Source: Faucicola sp048551375
GTDB lineage: Bacteria > Pseudomonadota > Gammaproteobacteria > Pseudomonadales > Moraxellaceae
Assembly: GCF_048551375.1 (NCBI RefSeq)
Contig: NZ_JBLYZJ010000006.1
Coordinates: 1-64,000 of the forward strand
DNA: 64,000 nucleotides
Reading direction: 5' to 3'
Positions 26,366-35,360 of the stretch are shown here, in pieces. The notes beneath the pieces were generated by a model. That model was not told where the DNA came from. It did no database searches and saw only the letters and a program-made list of their open reading frames with translations. The position numbers and the translations under genes were made by a program. The first letter of the stretch is position 1. Every line of letters starts with the position of its first letter.

Positions 26366-26384
26366 TTGTCAGAAATTCTGACAA
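26366..26384. promoter_or_regulatory. Perfect 19-bp palindrome, operator candidate
   Basis: TTGTCAGAAATTCTGACAA is a perfect palindrome about a central A. It lies 60 bp before the ATG of the HTH-aminotransferase fusion and 95 bp before the start of the divergent gpx gene. Its symmetry and place suit the binding site of an XRE dimer, most simply the product of the adjacent gene. Binding is inferred. Confidence 0.6.
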
Positions 26385-26443
26385 TTCACCATTTATTATG
26401 TTGTCCTTACACCATAACTCTTAACAATATTAAGCGAATTTTT

Positions 26444-28087
26444 ATGAATTCTCAACCATCCATTGCACCAACGGCAAATAAAGACGTGGTAGAACGTGGC
26501 AATGAGGCATTTATTGAGCAAGGTCAACGCCTTACGCAACTGCGAAAAGCCAAGGGGTTCACCACCGAACAACTGGCAACACTGATGACCCAAGCAGGGG
26601 CAAAAGTCAGCCGAGGGGCGATTAGCAACTGGGAGCGTGGCAATAATGGCATTGTTTCGACCAAATTGCCTGTGTTGGCTCGCCTACTAGACTGTAGCGA
26701 AAGCTATTTGCTTTCTGGTGATATCGCTACATCAAACTCTATACCCCCAATGCCTGAATCGATTGGCTTAACAACCACTGACAATGCAACCGATTTAGCA
26801 ATTACCCCCACTACCACTGGCCCTCATTTTTCTGTCAATCAAACTGGAAGTCCCATGAATGCGTTAAATAAATCCGATAAATTGCAAAACGTTTGCTACG
26901 ATATCCGAGGCCCACTGCTTCAAACTGCCAACCGTATGGAAGCCCAAGGTCATAAAATCTTAAAGCTCAATATCGGCAACCCTGCCCCATTTGGTCTGGA
27001 AGCCCCACAAGAGATTTTATCCGATGTCGCCGTCAATCTACCCAATGCCATTGGCTATAGCGATTCGCAAGGGATTTTTGCCGCTCGTAAGGCGATTTTG
27101 CAATATTATCAAGCCAAGGGGCTACTCGAAGCGGTTGATGTGTCGGATGTGTATGTCGGTAATGGTGTGTCCGAGCTGATTGTGATGACCATGCAAGCCA
27201 TGCTCAATGATGGTGATGAAGTGCTAATTCCCATGCCTGACTATCCGCTGTGGACGGCTGCCACCAATTTGGCAGGCGGTAAGGCAGTACATTATCTGTG
27301 TAATGAAGCCGATAACTGGCAACCCGATATTGCTGATATTGAAGCCAAAATCACCCCAAATACCAAAGGTATCGTGGTGATTAACCCTAACAACCCAACA
27401 GGGGCGTTGTACTCGACCGATAACCTCAAAAAAATCGTGGCATTGGCAGAAAAGCACAACCTTGTGCTAATGGCAGATGAGATTTATGACCGTGTATTAT
27501 ATGATGATGCCGTGCATATTCCGCTGTGTACCCTTGCCAAAAACTGCCTTGTGTTAAGCTACAATGGCTTATCAAAATCGCACCGTATTGCAGGCTTTCG
27601 CTCAGGTTGGTTGATGATATCTGGTAAAAAAGACCATGCGTCTGACTTTATTGAAGGGCTACAGATGCTCTCATCTATGCGTCTATGTGCCAATGTGCCA
27701 GCCCAATACGCTATCCAAACAGCGATGGGTGGTTATCAAAGTATGCAAGCCTTGACCGCTCCGACTGGTCGCCTATATAAGCAACGTGAAATCGCTATCG
27801 AACGCCTCAATGCGATTAAAGGCATCAGCTGTACCATGCCTCAAGGGGCGTTTTATTGCTTTCCAAAAATCGACCGTGAGGTATATCCGATTGAGGACGA
27901 CATGGCGTTTATGATGGAATTATTGCAAGCCGAAAAAGTATTGATGGTGCAAGGCACTGGCTTTAACTGGCACGCCCCAGACCATTTTAGGGTGGTATTT
28001 TTGCCAAATGCGTTTGAGCTGAATGAAGCAATGGATAGACTGGATAGATTCTTTGCCAAAAAACGCCAAGAATTTGGGACGGATTAA
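26444..28087 (+). CDS. XRE helix-turn-helix / AlaA-type aminotransferase fusion
   Basis: Residues ~25-90 form an XRE DNA-binding domain (QRLTQLRKAKGFTTEQLATL, then SRGAISNWERGNN). A Thr/Pro-rich linker follows. From ~residue 140 there is a full class I aminotransferase close to AlaA (YfbQ): IRGPLLQTANRMEAQGHKIL, NPNNPTGALYS, the PLP lysine in SYNGLSKSHRIAGFRSGW, and RVVFLP. The enzyme likely exchanges alanine/pyruvate and 2-oxoglutarate/glutamate. This is not the GntR-based MocR plan. Similar fusions are annotated in Acinetobacter. ATG 26444 is taken as the start; the frame continues through the upstream palindrome. Confidence 0.9.
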   Translation: MNSQPSIAPTANKDVVERGNEAFIEQGQRLTQLRKAKGFTTEQLATLMTQAGAKVSRGAISNWERGNNGIVSTKLPVLARLLDCSESYLLSGDIATSNSIPPMPESIGLTTTDNATDLAITPTTTGPHFSVNQTGSPMNALNKSDKLQNVCYDIRGPLLQTANRMEAQGHKILKLNIGNPAPFGLEAPQEILSDVAVNLPNAIGYSDSQGIFAARKAILQYYQAKGLLEAVDVSDVYVGNGVSELIVMTMQAMLNDGDEVLIPMPDYPLWTAATNLAGGKAVHYLCNEADNWQPDIADIEAKITPNTKGIVVINPNNPTGALYSTDNLKKIVALAEKHNLVLMADEIYDRVLYDDAVHIPLCTLAKNCLVLSYNGLSKSHRIAGFRSGWLMISGKKDHASDFIEGLQMLSSMRLCANVPAQYAIQTAMGGYQSMQALTAPTGRLYKQREIAIERLNAIKGISCTMPQGAFYCFPKIDREVYPIEDDMAFMMELLQAEKVLMVQGTGFNWHAPDHFRVVFLPNAFELNEAMDRLDRFFAKKRQEFGTD

Positions 28088-28163
28088 TTTTATTCGTCAA
28101 ACCTCTTTTTGTACCCCCTCTCTTGCGAAGCAGTGCTTCTCACCTGTAACAGGGGGAGAAATA

Positions 28164-28200
28164 CTCCCTCCCCTGCTAAGGGGAGGGCTGGGGTGGGGTT
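28164..28200. repeat. CCCTCCCC hairpin repeat
   Basis: CCCTCCCC and GGGGAGGG form a stem followed by CTGGGGTGGGGTT. The same unit appears in opposite orientation at 39324. It lies downstream of the HTH-aminotransferase gene, and a second, weaker hairpin (CCCCCTCTC.../...AGGGGGAG) precedes it. Confidence 0.65.
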
Positions 28201-28240
28201 ACACAAATTGGTTTCTCATTATAACCCCTGACTTAATAAG

Positions 28241-28281
28241 CATAAAAAAGCCCTCAATATCACATTGAGGGCTTTTTTATG
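28241..28281. terminator. Bidirectional terminator, aminotransferase/symporter
   Basis: CATAAAAAAGCCCTCAAT pairs perfectly with ATTGAGGGCTTTTTTATG around a 5-base loop, giving U tracts on both strands between the convergent genes. Confidence 0.92.
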
Positions 28282-28304
28282 CTTAGGAAATAATGGATGA
28301 AGGA

Positions 28305-29684
28305 TTACGCACCATAACCCACGATTTGTGCGATAAATACCGCCACAATCCCAATCGGTGCAATGTATTTGGTGGTAATTTGCCAAATTGACCATTGGCT
28401 GTCAGACAAACCAAGCTCGGCTTTGATGTTTGGCTGATTCATACGCCATGCCACCAAAATCATAGTACCCAAGCCCACCAATGGTAGCATGATACGGCTG
28501 GTCGCATAGTCAAGCGAATCGAAGATATTCATTTTTGGTAAAATGGTGATATCGCCCCATACATTGAATGACAATAACGCCGCAATACCCAATAACCATG
28601 TCGCTACAGCAGCGATGATGGTGCTAGGCATACGATTCAATGAAGTTTTTTCTTCCAATAATGCCACGATTGGCTCAAGCAATGAGATAGATGAAGTCAA
28701 GGCAGCAAAGGTCAACAACATAAAGAATAGCGTACCAACAACCAAGCCCACGCTCATTTTACCAAAGGCAATCGGCAATGACACAAACACCAAACCAGGC
28801 CCGCCTGCTGGGTCAAGACCATTACTAAAGATAATTGGGAAAATCGCCAAACCTGCCATCAATGAGAAAATCACATCCCACACGATAACGGTACGAGCGG
28901 TAGATAGCAAATTCACATCACTTTTTAGGTAAGAGCCGTAAGCCACCATGATACCCATGCCGAGTGACAAACAGAAGAACGCATGACCTAGGGCAGCAAT
29001 CAATACTTTACCCACGCCGACTTCTTGCATTTTGGCGAAGTTAAAGTCAAATAAGTACCAGAATCCTTTGGCAAATTCTGCATTAAATAGATTATAGCCA
29101 ACAATCACCACCATAATCACCGCCAACGCAGGCATTAGCCATTTTGACGCACGCTCAATACCACCAGATACACCGCCAGCCACAATTAGAGCCGTCAAAA
29201 TCATAAAACCAGTATGCCAAATCGTCAGCTCTGATGGGCTTGCCAACATCGCATTGAACACAGCCTCGGTCGCTTTGCCGTCCATACCGTGAAAGGTATT
29301 TGTGCCTGTTTTAGCGATATAGTTCAACGCCCAGCCACCAATCACACTATAGAATGACAAAATCAAAAACGATGCCAATACACCCAAGCCACCAAGCCAA
29401 CGCCAACCTTGACTGGCATTTTCTTGCACAGCGACTTTTTGGAAGCTATCAATCGGATTGCTTTGACCACGGCGACCAATCATCCATTCAGCGACCAACA
29501 CAGGAAAACCAATTAGGGTGATACTGACAATAAACAAAATCACAAAGGCAGAACCGCCAAATTCCCCTGTCATATAAGGGAATTTCCAAATACTACCCAA
29601 ACCCACAGCCGAACCAACGGCTGCCATCAAAAACCCAATCTTTGAACTCCATTGGGAATGCGAAGAATGATGATCTTGCGTCAT
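28305..29684 (-). CDS. Neurotransmitter:sodium symporter (SNF) family transporter
   Basis: This is a LeuT-fold sodium-coupled amino-acid carrier. The 459-residue protein opens with the family signature GFLMAAVGSAVGLGSIWKFP and EFGGSAFVILFI. It has about 11-12 helices, with SLGMGIMVAYGSYL in the helix 6-7 region. The substrate is not set by sequence; amino acids such as alanine, leucine or tyrosine are typical. Confidence 0.93.
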   Translation of the reverse strand: MTQDHHSSHSQWSSKIGFLMAAVGSAVGLGSIWKFPYMTGEFGGSAFVILFIVSITLIGFPVLVAEWMIGRRGQSNPIDSFQKVAVQENASQGWRWLGGLGVLASFLILSFYSVIGGWALNYIAKTGTNTFHGMDGKATEAVFNAMLASPSELTIWHTGFMILTALIVAGGVSGGIERASKWLMPALAVIMVVIVGYNLFNAEFAKGFWYLFDFNFAKMQEVGVGKVLIAALGHAFFCLSLGMGIMVAYGSYLKSDVNLLSTARTVIVWDVIFSLMAGLAIFPIIFSNGLDPAGGPGLVFVSLPIAFGKMSVGLVVGTLFFMLLTFAALTSSISLLEPIVALLEEKTSLNRMPSTIIAAVATWLLGIAALLSFNVWGDITILPKMNIFDSLDYATSRIMLPLVGLGTMILVAWRMNQPNIKAELGLSDSQWSIWQITTKYIAPIGIVAVFIAQIVGYGA

Positions 29685-30117
29685 ATACCCTCCTGTTTGC
29701 TAAATGTAACGAATTGATAAAATTTGCAACTTAGTGTTGCGATGCCATAGATTGTTCATCAATCACACCACAATGTCAAACTTTCTTTTTTGAGTCAAAA
29801 ACAAAAAGTTAACCAAAATTTGATGATTTATATTTTTATTTATAAAAATCAAATAGTTATAATATTACAATTTTAGATAAATAATTTTTATTATTAGCCA
29901 AACTTTTCATTATACTCATAAAGTCATATCATTAATCGCCCCTCACCACCAACATGACTGATAATCATTCCCATCATTTACTATTTATACTATCTCCAAC
30001 CCTTCTACCAACTCATTACTGGTCATTTTTTATTAACTTGGTTACAATATAATGAGAGGAAGTTTTGATATTAGTTGGACATGAATTTTTTGATAAACTG
30101 TTATTTAGGAGTAAACA
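29685..30117. other. Intergenic region without a recognised gene
   Basis: This AT-rich 433-bp gap separates divergent genes. It should hold both promoters, but I see no convincing boxed promoter or repeat. A GGAG site stands directly before the ATG at 30118. Confidence 0.5.
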
Positions 30118-30591
30118 ATGGCTGAACCTTATGGCGTATTATTCTTGTGTAAGCACAATGCCAGTCGCAGTTTGATGGCGGAGGCAATTTTAAATAAAGC
30201 AGGGGCAGGTCGCTTTGTCGCTTATAGTGCAGGGTTAGAACCCAGTCGCCACGCCCACCCTTATACGCTACAGGTATTAGAAGATGAGGGCTTTGATGTC
30301 GAAAACCTTCAACCCAAGTCTGTGCAACAATTTTTGGGTGAAGATGCTCCCAAGATTGATATGGTGATTGGGCTATGTCAATCGGTGCAAGAAGATAGCG
30401 AACTTGATGGATTGTTCCCCATGACGGCTCATTGGCATATCAGCGATAGTGATAGTGTGTCAGCGGATAGCGAGGCGGAAAAAGAGGCGTTTAGCCATGT
30501 GTTACGTCAGTTATCACAGCGGATTCATTTGTTGACCAGTTTGCCTGAAGCCAAACTTGAACACTTGGCTCATCCAGATATGGCAGAATAA
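30118..30591 (+). CDS. Low-molecular-weight phosphatase / ArsC-type arsenate reductase
   Basis: The 157-residue protein has the CX5R P-loop CKHNASRS near its start and the ArsC-like segments AYSAGLEPSRH, DMVIGLC and FPMTAHWHI. ArsC of this class reduces arsenate through redox cysteines; related proteins are tyrosine phosphatases. No arsB, arsR or other ars gene is adjacent, so arsenate reductase is likely but not certain. Confidence 0.8.
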   Translation: MAEPYGVLFLCKHNASRSLMAEAILNKAGAGRFVAYSAGLEPSRHAHPYTLQVLEDEGFDVENLQPKSVQQFLGEDAPKIDMVIGLCQSVQEDSELDGLFPMTAHWHISDSDSVSADSEAEKEAFSHVLRQLSQRIHLLTSLPEAKLEHLAHPDMAE

Positions 30592-30607
30592 ATTTTTCAT
30601 GCCGAAT

Positions 30608-30634
30608 AGTAAGGTGCGTATGACGCACCTTACT
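30608..30634. repeat. Palindromic repeat unit, GGTGCGT variant, likely terminator
   Basis: AGTAAGGTGCGT and ACGCACCTTACT pair perfectly around ATG, followed by TTTTT on the plus strand. It can terminate the arsC-like gene. The same variant occurs as a pair at 39424. Confidence 0.75.
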
Positions 30635-30691
30635 TTTTGGTATGTTTTCCAAACTTTCAAAATGCAACATATCGATGTTCCTTGACATATT

Positions 30692-30710
30692 GGGCGTATG
30701 CAATACGCCC
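30692..30710. repeat. Palindromic repeat unit GGGCGTATGCAATACGCCC
   Basis: This is a perfect copy of the repeat core, followed by CTACCTAC, ending 5 bp before the pepP stop region at 30715. With the hairpin at 30608 it fills the gap between the convergent arsC-like and pepP genes. Confidence 0.85.
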
Positions 30711-30714
30711 CTAC

Positions 30715-32025
30715 CTACTTCTTCATCAAAGCTTCTATCTCATCAACCGTTTTTGGCACATCGCTAGTCAACACCAACGGCTCACCATCGGTGACCACCA
30801 CATCATCCTCGATACGAATACCAATCCCACGATATTTCTCTGGGACAAGCGGATTATCACATGCCAAATACAAACCCGGCTCGACCGTAATCACCATGCC
30901 TGCCTGTAATGGACGAGGATTGCCGTCATCACCGTTATAGCGTCCTGCGTCATGCACGTCCATCCCCAACCAATGCCCTGTACCGTGCATATAAAACGGC
31001 ATATAGGCTTTCTCTTCAAGCAATTTATCGACTTCGCCTGTCAAAATCCCCAAATCAATCAGCCCTTGGGTCAAGATTTTGAGGGCAGTTTCGTGGTGAA
31101 TCTTGCCGTGTTGCCCTACTTTTAGGCTTTTGATGGCTTCGATATTGGCGTTTAGCACGATGTTATACACTTGTTTTTGCACATCGCTAAATTTACCATT
31201 GACAGGAAAGGTGCGAGTGATATCCCCTGCATAATGCTGATATTCCGCCCCTGCATCAATCAGCACCAAGTCGCCATCGTTGAGCGGTTGGTCGTTTTCG
31301 ACATAATGCAAAATATTGGCATTGTCACCCCCTGCCACGATACTGTTGTATGAAGGAACACAGCCATATTTGGCAAAGGCATAATTGACTTCGGCTTCTA
31401 GTCTGCCCTCATTCATATTTGGCTCGACAGTTTGCATGGCTTGGATATGACCTTGGCTACTGATTTGCCCTGCGACTTTCATCAAGGCGATTTCAAACTC
31501 ATCCTTTATCAATCGCATTTCATTGATAACACTGTCAATATTGGTAATGGTTTCGACCACGCCCTCGCCACGTTGCTTGAGTTTGGCTTGTTCTAACCAG
31601 TTGATTAAATCGCTGTCAAAACGGGCGAAAACCTGTTTTTTGCCAAAAATCAAGGTTGGTATAATCTCATGCAATTTGCTAATGGCGTAGGTTTCATCGG
31701 CTTTATAATCGGTTTTGGCTTGCTCAAGCCCCACCCGTTTACCGTCCCAAATCTCTCGTAATTTATCCTTTTCACGCAGAAATAAACTGTATTTGACGCT
31801 GTCATTGATTTTTTCGAGCACCATGACCGCTTCAGGCTCACCAAAGCCTGTTAGGTAAAAAAAGCTACTGTCGGCTCGGTATTTGTATTCGGCATCGTTA
31901 TTGCGGATATGGGTCGGAGCGGTGGCTAAAATTGCGACACTTTCATTTGTCATCTGCTCAGCGAGTTTGGCTCGGCGGTTGGCAAATACAGATTGGGGTA
32001 AGGGGGGTAATAGGGTGATTGACAT
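30715..32025 (-). CDS. pepP: Xaa-Pro aminopeptidase
   Basis: PepP removes an N-terminal residue linked to proline. The 436-residue protein has the M24 metal-site blocks LVLIDAGAEYQHYAGDITR, HGTGHWLGMDVHDAG, VITVEPGLY and GIRIEDDVVVT. ATG 32025 follows AAAGGATT and matches the family start SITLLPPLPQSVFANRRAKL. In Pseudomonas pepP lies directly after ygfB; here about 3.3 kb of toxin-antitoxin and other genes separate them. Confidence 0.96.
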   Translation of the reverse strand: MSITLLPPLPQSVFANRRAKLAEQMTNESVAILATAPTHIRNNDAEYKYRADSSFFYLTGFGEPEAVMVLEKINDSVKYSLFLREKDKLREIWDGKRVGLEQAKTDYKADETYAISKLHEIIPTLIFGKKQVFARFDSDLINWLEQAKLKQRGEGVVETITNIDSVINEMRLIKDEFEIALMKVAGQISSQGHIQAMQTVEPNMNEGRLEAEVNYAFAKYGCVPSYNSIVAGGDNANILHYVENDQPLNDGDLVLIDAGAEYQHYAGDITRTFPVNGKFSDVQKQVYNIVLNANIEAIKSLKVGQHGKIHHETALKILTQGLIDLGILTGEVDKLLEEKAYMPFYMHGTGHWLGMDVHDAGRYNGDDGNPRPLQAGMVITVEPGLYLACDNPLVPEKYRGIGIRIEDDVVVTDGEPLVLTSDVPKTVDEIEALMKK

Positions 32026-32164
32026 TGTTAAATCCTTTTTAAAACAAGGCGACATTGAGTGACGTTTTATTAATTTTCAAACTTTCTTTTGTCATAAATT
32101 TTCATTATACTCAATTCGTACTTCGGTACAAAATTAATCCAATCAATTAAAAAAGGAAACAATA

Positions 32165-32584
32165 ATGAGCGACAACCGTATTTACCTTGTACCTGTGGAT
32201 AAAAACTATATTCCAAACCCAGAGCAACACCAAGAAGCTGTGGCATTTTGGCAAGAAATTTGTCCTGTTTATGACGCTGTGATTAGCGATGGCAGTGAAA
32301 AATTTGAAACTGAATTTTCTATTGATGTAGATGGCGAAAAAGTTGCTACTCATTACTATCTTGTCGCTTATGAACCGCATATCTTATACGAATATTTGGA
32401 TTTAGATGATAGTTTCTTTGAAAGTGAAGAATATGCCGAGTACGAAGAAGCAAAAGAAGAAGATGGGGAAGATTTTGAGTTTGAAGACCCAACCGCCTAT
32501 GGTGAAAATCTTAACGAAGAAACTTTAGCCAAGTTTAGTGAAATTCTTGGTACACCTGTTGAAATTTTATGGGAAAGAGTTTGA
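32165..32584 (+). CDS. Acidic protein of unknown function
   Basis: The 139-residue product is strongly acidic, with an Asp/Glu-rich stretch at ~75-115 (ESEEYAEYEEAKEEDGEDFE). No signal peptide or membrane helix is seen. AAAAGGAAACAATA gives a good ribosome site. The family is not recognised; its place beside toxin-antitoxin modules and its acidity would fit an inhibitor-type protein, but this is speculation. Confidence 0.7.
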   Translation: MSDNRIYLVPVDKNYIPNPEQHQEAVAFWQEICPVYDAVISDGSEKFETEFSIDVDGEKVATHYYLVAYEPHILYEYLDLDDSFFESEEYAEYEEAKEEDGEDFEFEDPTAYGENLNEETLAKFSEILGTPVEILWERV

Positions 32585-32605
32585 TTTTATTTTAATTTAA
32601 GCGTT

Positions 32606-32636
32606 AAAAAACCTGCTAACTTTAGCAGATTTTTTA
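32606..32636. terminator. Bidirectional terminator, acidic gene / vapC
   Basis: CTGCTA and TAGCAG form a short stem flanked by AAAAAAC and ATTTTTT, between the convergent genes. Its right end touches the vapC stop. Confidence 0.75.
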
Positions 32637-33041
32637 TGTCACCCAATCTTCCACAGTTAATCCCACAATCCGCTCAAATTCTTTGACATTATGCGTCACC
32701 AAAACCGCTTGTTCTGCCAACGCATGACACGCAATCCACAAATCATTATTACCAATCGGTGTGCCTTTCGCCTTTAACTGCAAAAACTGCTCGGCATAAT
32801 GCTCACATACCTTGCTATCACTCGGATAAACCACCCCAACACGCTGTAAAATCAATGCCAATTTTTGCAAAATAACAGATTCGTGTTGGCTCGCTTTCGC
32901 CCCTTTCAGCAATTCAGCATACGTCACAAAACTCATTATCATCTTGTCATTATCGGTTAATTGAGCGACTTTAATGGCAACTGATAGCGGATTGTTTTTC
33001 ATCAAATAACTGATAATGTTGGTATCCAACATATATTTCAT
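32634..33041 (-). CDS. vapC: VapC-type PIN-domain toxin
   Basis: VapC toxins are RNases, often cutting initiator tRNA. The 135-residue protein has the PIN acidic residues in MLDTNIISYL, SFVTYAELLKGA and GNNDLWIA, with the closing LVTHNVKEFERI. It starts 12 bp after the antitoxin gene. Confidence 0.93.
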   Translation of the reverse strand: MKYMLDTNIISYLMKNNPLSVAIKVAQLTDNDKMIMSFVTYAELLKGAKASQHESVILQKLALILQRVGVVYPSDSKVCEHYAEQFLQLKAKGTPIGNNDLWIACHALAEQAVLVTHNVKEFERIVGLTVEDWVT

Positions 33042-33052
33042 GGCAGTCTTTC

Positions 33053-33346
33053 CTAAAGCGGTTCACGTTCTTGTGGTGGCGACATATCACGCTCGGCAAC
33101 TGCCTCGATAAAATCGTCTGGAAAACCCTTAAATAATGCCAAAAATGCCTCGCCCTTGGATAAATCGAGCGATGGCTCTTGTGTTGGTAAAATCGGCTCT
33201 AACAAAAGCCCTTTTTCGGTTTGGCTGATTTTGACTTGGTCTGTATCAAGGCGAAAACTGGCAGGAATCCGCACCGCTTGACTGTTACCGCTTTTGAAGA
33301 CTTTGCCGATTTTGCTAGTGGTTTGGGTTACGTGGTTGATTTGCAT
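33053..33346 (-). CDS. vapB: VapB-type antitoxin (AbrB fold)
   Basis: The 97-residue protein has an N-terminal swapped-hairpin DNA-binding domain (IGKVFKSGNSQAVRIPASFRL, in part) and a C-terminal toxin-binding tail. It leads the vapBC operon and should repress it. A GTATATAC palindrome (33364-33371) about 18 bp upstream of the start is a possible operator. Confidence 0.92.
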   Translation of the reverse strand: MQINHVTQTTSKIGKVFKSGNSQAVRIPASFRLDTDQVKISQTEKGLLLEPILPTQEPSLDLSKGEAFLALFKGFPDDFIEAVAERDMSPPQEREPL

Positions 33347-33363
33347 AAATCCCCCTTTGGTAT

Positions 33364-33371
33364 GTATATAC
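33364..33371. promoter_or_regulatory. Possible VapB operator (GTATATAC)
   Basis: GTATATAC is a perfect 8-bp palindrome inside GGTATGTATATACTTTT, just upstream of vapB. Many VapB proteins bind such short palindromes. The site is short and could be chance. Confidence 0.35.
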
Positions 33372-33499
33372 TTTTTATTATAATTACTTTTAAATGTAAA
33401 TACAAATGCGTATTTATAGCGATGCTGTATAAATGTTTGTTATAGATCAAGTGGAAGTTAAATACCTAGTTTTTCAATATTTTTTCTTCATTTTAAACA

Positions 33500-33808
33500 T
33501 TACAACCGACTAACTGCCGTATCATACGCCTCATTGTCTGCACGTTTACCAACCGTTAATAACAAAATATAAATTTCATCATCATTAACTTGATAAATTA
33601 GGCGTATGCCAGCTTTTCTTAGTTTGATTTTATAACAGCTTGATAACTCACCCTGTAAGCGATTTTTGGGGATATGTGGATTGAGTACAACTTTATCTAA
33701 TTTTTTGCGTAATTGTTGTTTGATGGCATTATCCAACTTGGCTAACTCTTTGGTAAAGTCATCATGCACTTTGACAGCATAAATAGTTGGTATAAGGTTG
33801 TCAGTCAT
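33500..33808 (-). CDS. RelE/YafQ-type mRNA interferase toxin
   Basis: The 102-residue protein fits the RelE superfamily: KELAKLDNAIKQQLRKKLDKV, KNRLQGELSSCYKIKLRKAGIRLIYQV and ILLLTVGKR. Such toxins cut mRNA on the ribosome. Its ATG overlaps the antitoxin stop (ATGA), which implies coupled translation. Confidence 0.92.
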   Translation of the reverse strand: MTDNLIPTIYAVKVHDDFTKELAKLDNAIKQQLRKKLDKVVLNPHIPKNRLQGELSSCYKIKLRKAGIRLIYQVNDDEIYILLLTVGKRADNEAYDTAVSRL

Positions 33809-34053
33809 GCAAAAAGCTCATCTAACGTTGTCGCACGGATTTTATCAGTTTCAGTCATACGTTTTTTGACAATGTCGTATAAATCAGCATCTTCATCACA
33901 CATAATCACCTGTTTAATCGGCATTTTTCCTGTGGTTGCCACATACGCCAAAAAAGTCCGTATCGCATCAGATGGCAAAATGCCAAGCTTATCAAAAGCC
34001 AAAAACGCCTGTTGTTTGGTCGTATCATCCACACGGATATTTAGATTTGCCAT
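33805..34053 (-). CDS. RelB/DinJ-type antitoxin
   Basis: The 82-residue protein has the ribbon-helix-helix start MANLNIRVDDTTKQQAFLAF and LGILPSDAIRTFLAYV, typical of RelB/DinJ. ATG 34053 follows GAGGAAAA. It leads the operon with the RelE-like toxin. Confidence 0.92.
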   Translation of the reverse strand: MANLNIRVDDTTKQQAFLAFDKLGILPSDAIRTFLAYVATTGKMPIKQVIMCDEDADLYDIVKKRMTETDKIRATTLDELFA

Positions 34054-34102
34054 GAAGTTTTCCTCTTTACGTTTGTAAAACAATTGTAAAGCTTAGCAAA
34101 CT

Positions 34103-35290
34103 CTATGTCAAACAATTCGCCAAAATATCCCCCAAGAATTTATCACATTTTTGCAATTGCTCAAGGCTAATAAACTCATTGGGTTTATGGGCTTGCTCGA
34201 TACTACCACAGCCACAAATCACCGTGGGAATCCCAGCCTCGGTAAACTGCCCGCCCTCGGTGGCATACGCCACTTTATGCCGTAGTTTTTCATCCACCAA
34301 ATTGACAATCAACTGTTGCAACGCCTCGCTGTCCTTATCCGTCATCGCAGGGACGCTTTCTTGCCGAGTCAGCTCGATATGGGCTTCGCTTGCCACTGCT
34401 TGCATTTTTGGCTCAAGGGTCGCAATAAAATCACGAATAGGCTCAATCACCTGTACCTCATTCATGTGTGGTAAATTGCGATAATCAAAAGTAAATTCGC
34501 ACAAATTCGGCACAATATTGGTCGCTGTACCGCCTGTGATTGTACCGACTGACAATGTCGAAAATGGCACATCAAATGCAGTATCTTGGTCTGTACGTTG
34601 TTTGAGTGTTTCGGCTAATTCATCAATAAAATTAATAATGCGACTGGCATAGCTAATCGCATTCACGCCTTGCGGTGTCAAGGACGAATGCACCGATTTA
34701 CCATGTACACGGCAACGATACACTTGTATGCCCTTGTGAGCCGTGACCAATCGCATCATGGTCGGTTCACCGACAATACAATACTCAGGCTGTATGCCAA
34801 GTGTCTGCAAATCCGCCAACAGCAACGGCACACCCAAACAACCCACTTCTTCATCAAACGAAAATGCCAAATGAATCGGTTTGGCAAGTGTGCCATTGCG
34901 ACTAGCTTGCACGGCTTGTGGCAACAGGTTTAGGCAACAGGCGATAAAGCCCTTCATATCACACGCCCCACGCCCATACACTTTGCCGTCTTTGATGGTG
35001 GCGGTAAATGGGTCGGTGTCCCACGCCTGCCCATCGACAGGCACGACATCGGTATGACCCGATAGCACAAATCCGCCTGTCACCACAGATTTGCCTGTGG
35101 CGGTGGCTGGTACAGTGACGAAAAGATTGGCTTTGTTTTGAGCCTCGTTAAAAGTGAGATAAGGCGTCAGTTCGAGCGATTGGCAAAAATATTCGACATA
35201 GTTAATCAGCGCCAAATTTGAGTAGCGACTGGTGGTGTCAAAGCTGATGAGTTTTTTTAACCAGTTTAGGGTATCTTGAGGATAAACCAT
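34103..35290 (-). CDS. argE: Acetylornithine deacetylase
   Basis: ArgE hydrolyses N-acetylornithine to ornithine in arginine synthesis. The 395-residue M20 metallohydrolase carries GGFVLSGHTDVVPVDGQAW, the metal-bridging region GRGACDMKGF, the catalytic DEEVGC and GEPT. The ATEGGQF and GCGSIEQAHKPNE segments are also typical. The product ornithine is also the substrate of the decarboxylase gene at the window end. Confidence 0.93.
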   Translation of the reverse strand: MVYPQDTLNWLKKLISFDTTSRYSNLALINYVEYFCQSLELTPYLTFNEAQNKANLFVTVPATATGKSVVTGGFVLSGHTDVVPVDGQAWDTDPFTATIKDGKVYGRGACDMKGFIACCLNLLPQAVQASRNGTLAKPIHLAFSFDEEVGCLGVPLLLADLQTLGIQPEYCIVGEPTMMRLVTAHKGIQVYRCRVHGKSVHSSLTPQGVNAISYASRIINFIDELAETLKQRTDQDTAFDVPFSTLSVGTITGGTATNIVPNLCEFTFDYRNLPHMNEVQVIEPIRDFIATLEPKMQAVASEAHIELTRQESVPAMTDKDSEALQQLIVNLVDEKLRHKVAYATEGGQFTEAGIPTVICGCGSIEQAHKPNEFISLEQLQKCDKFLGDILANCLT

Positions 35291-35360
35291 GAATTTACTT
35301 CCATGAGTGATGTAGGGTGTTGATTAGGCTATCACCCACCCTACAAATTACCAACCAAAT

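Noticed and set aside
33997..34102. Repeated TTGTAAA before the relBE-type pair as an operator
   Set aside because: Only two short AT-rich matches; too weak to list as a site.
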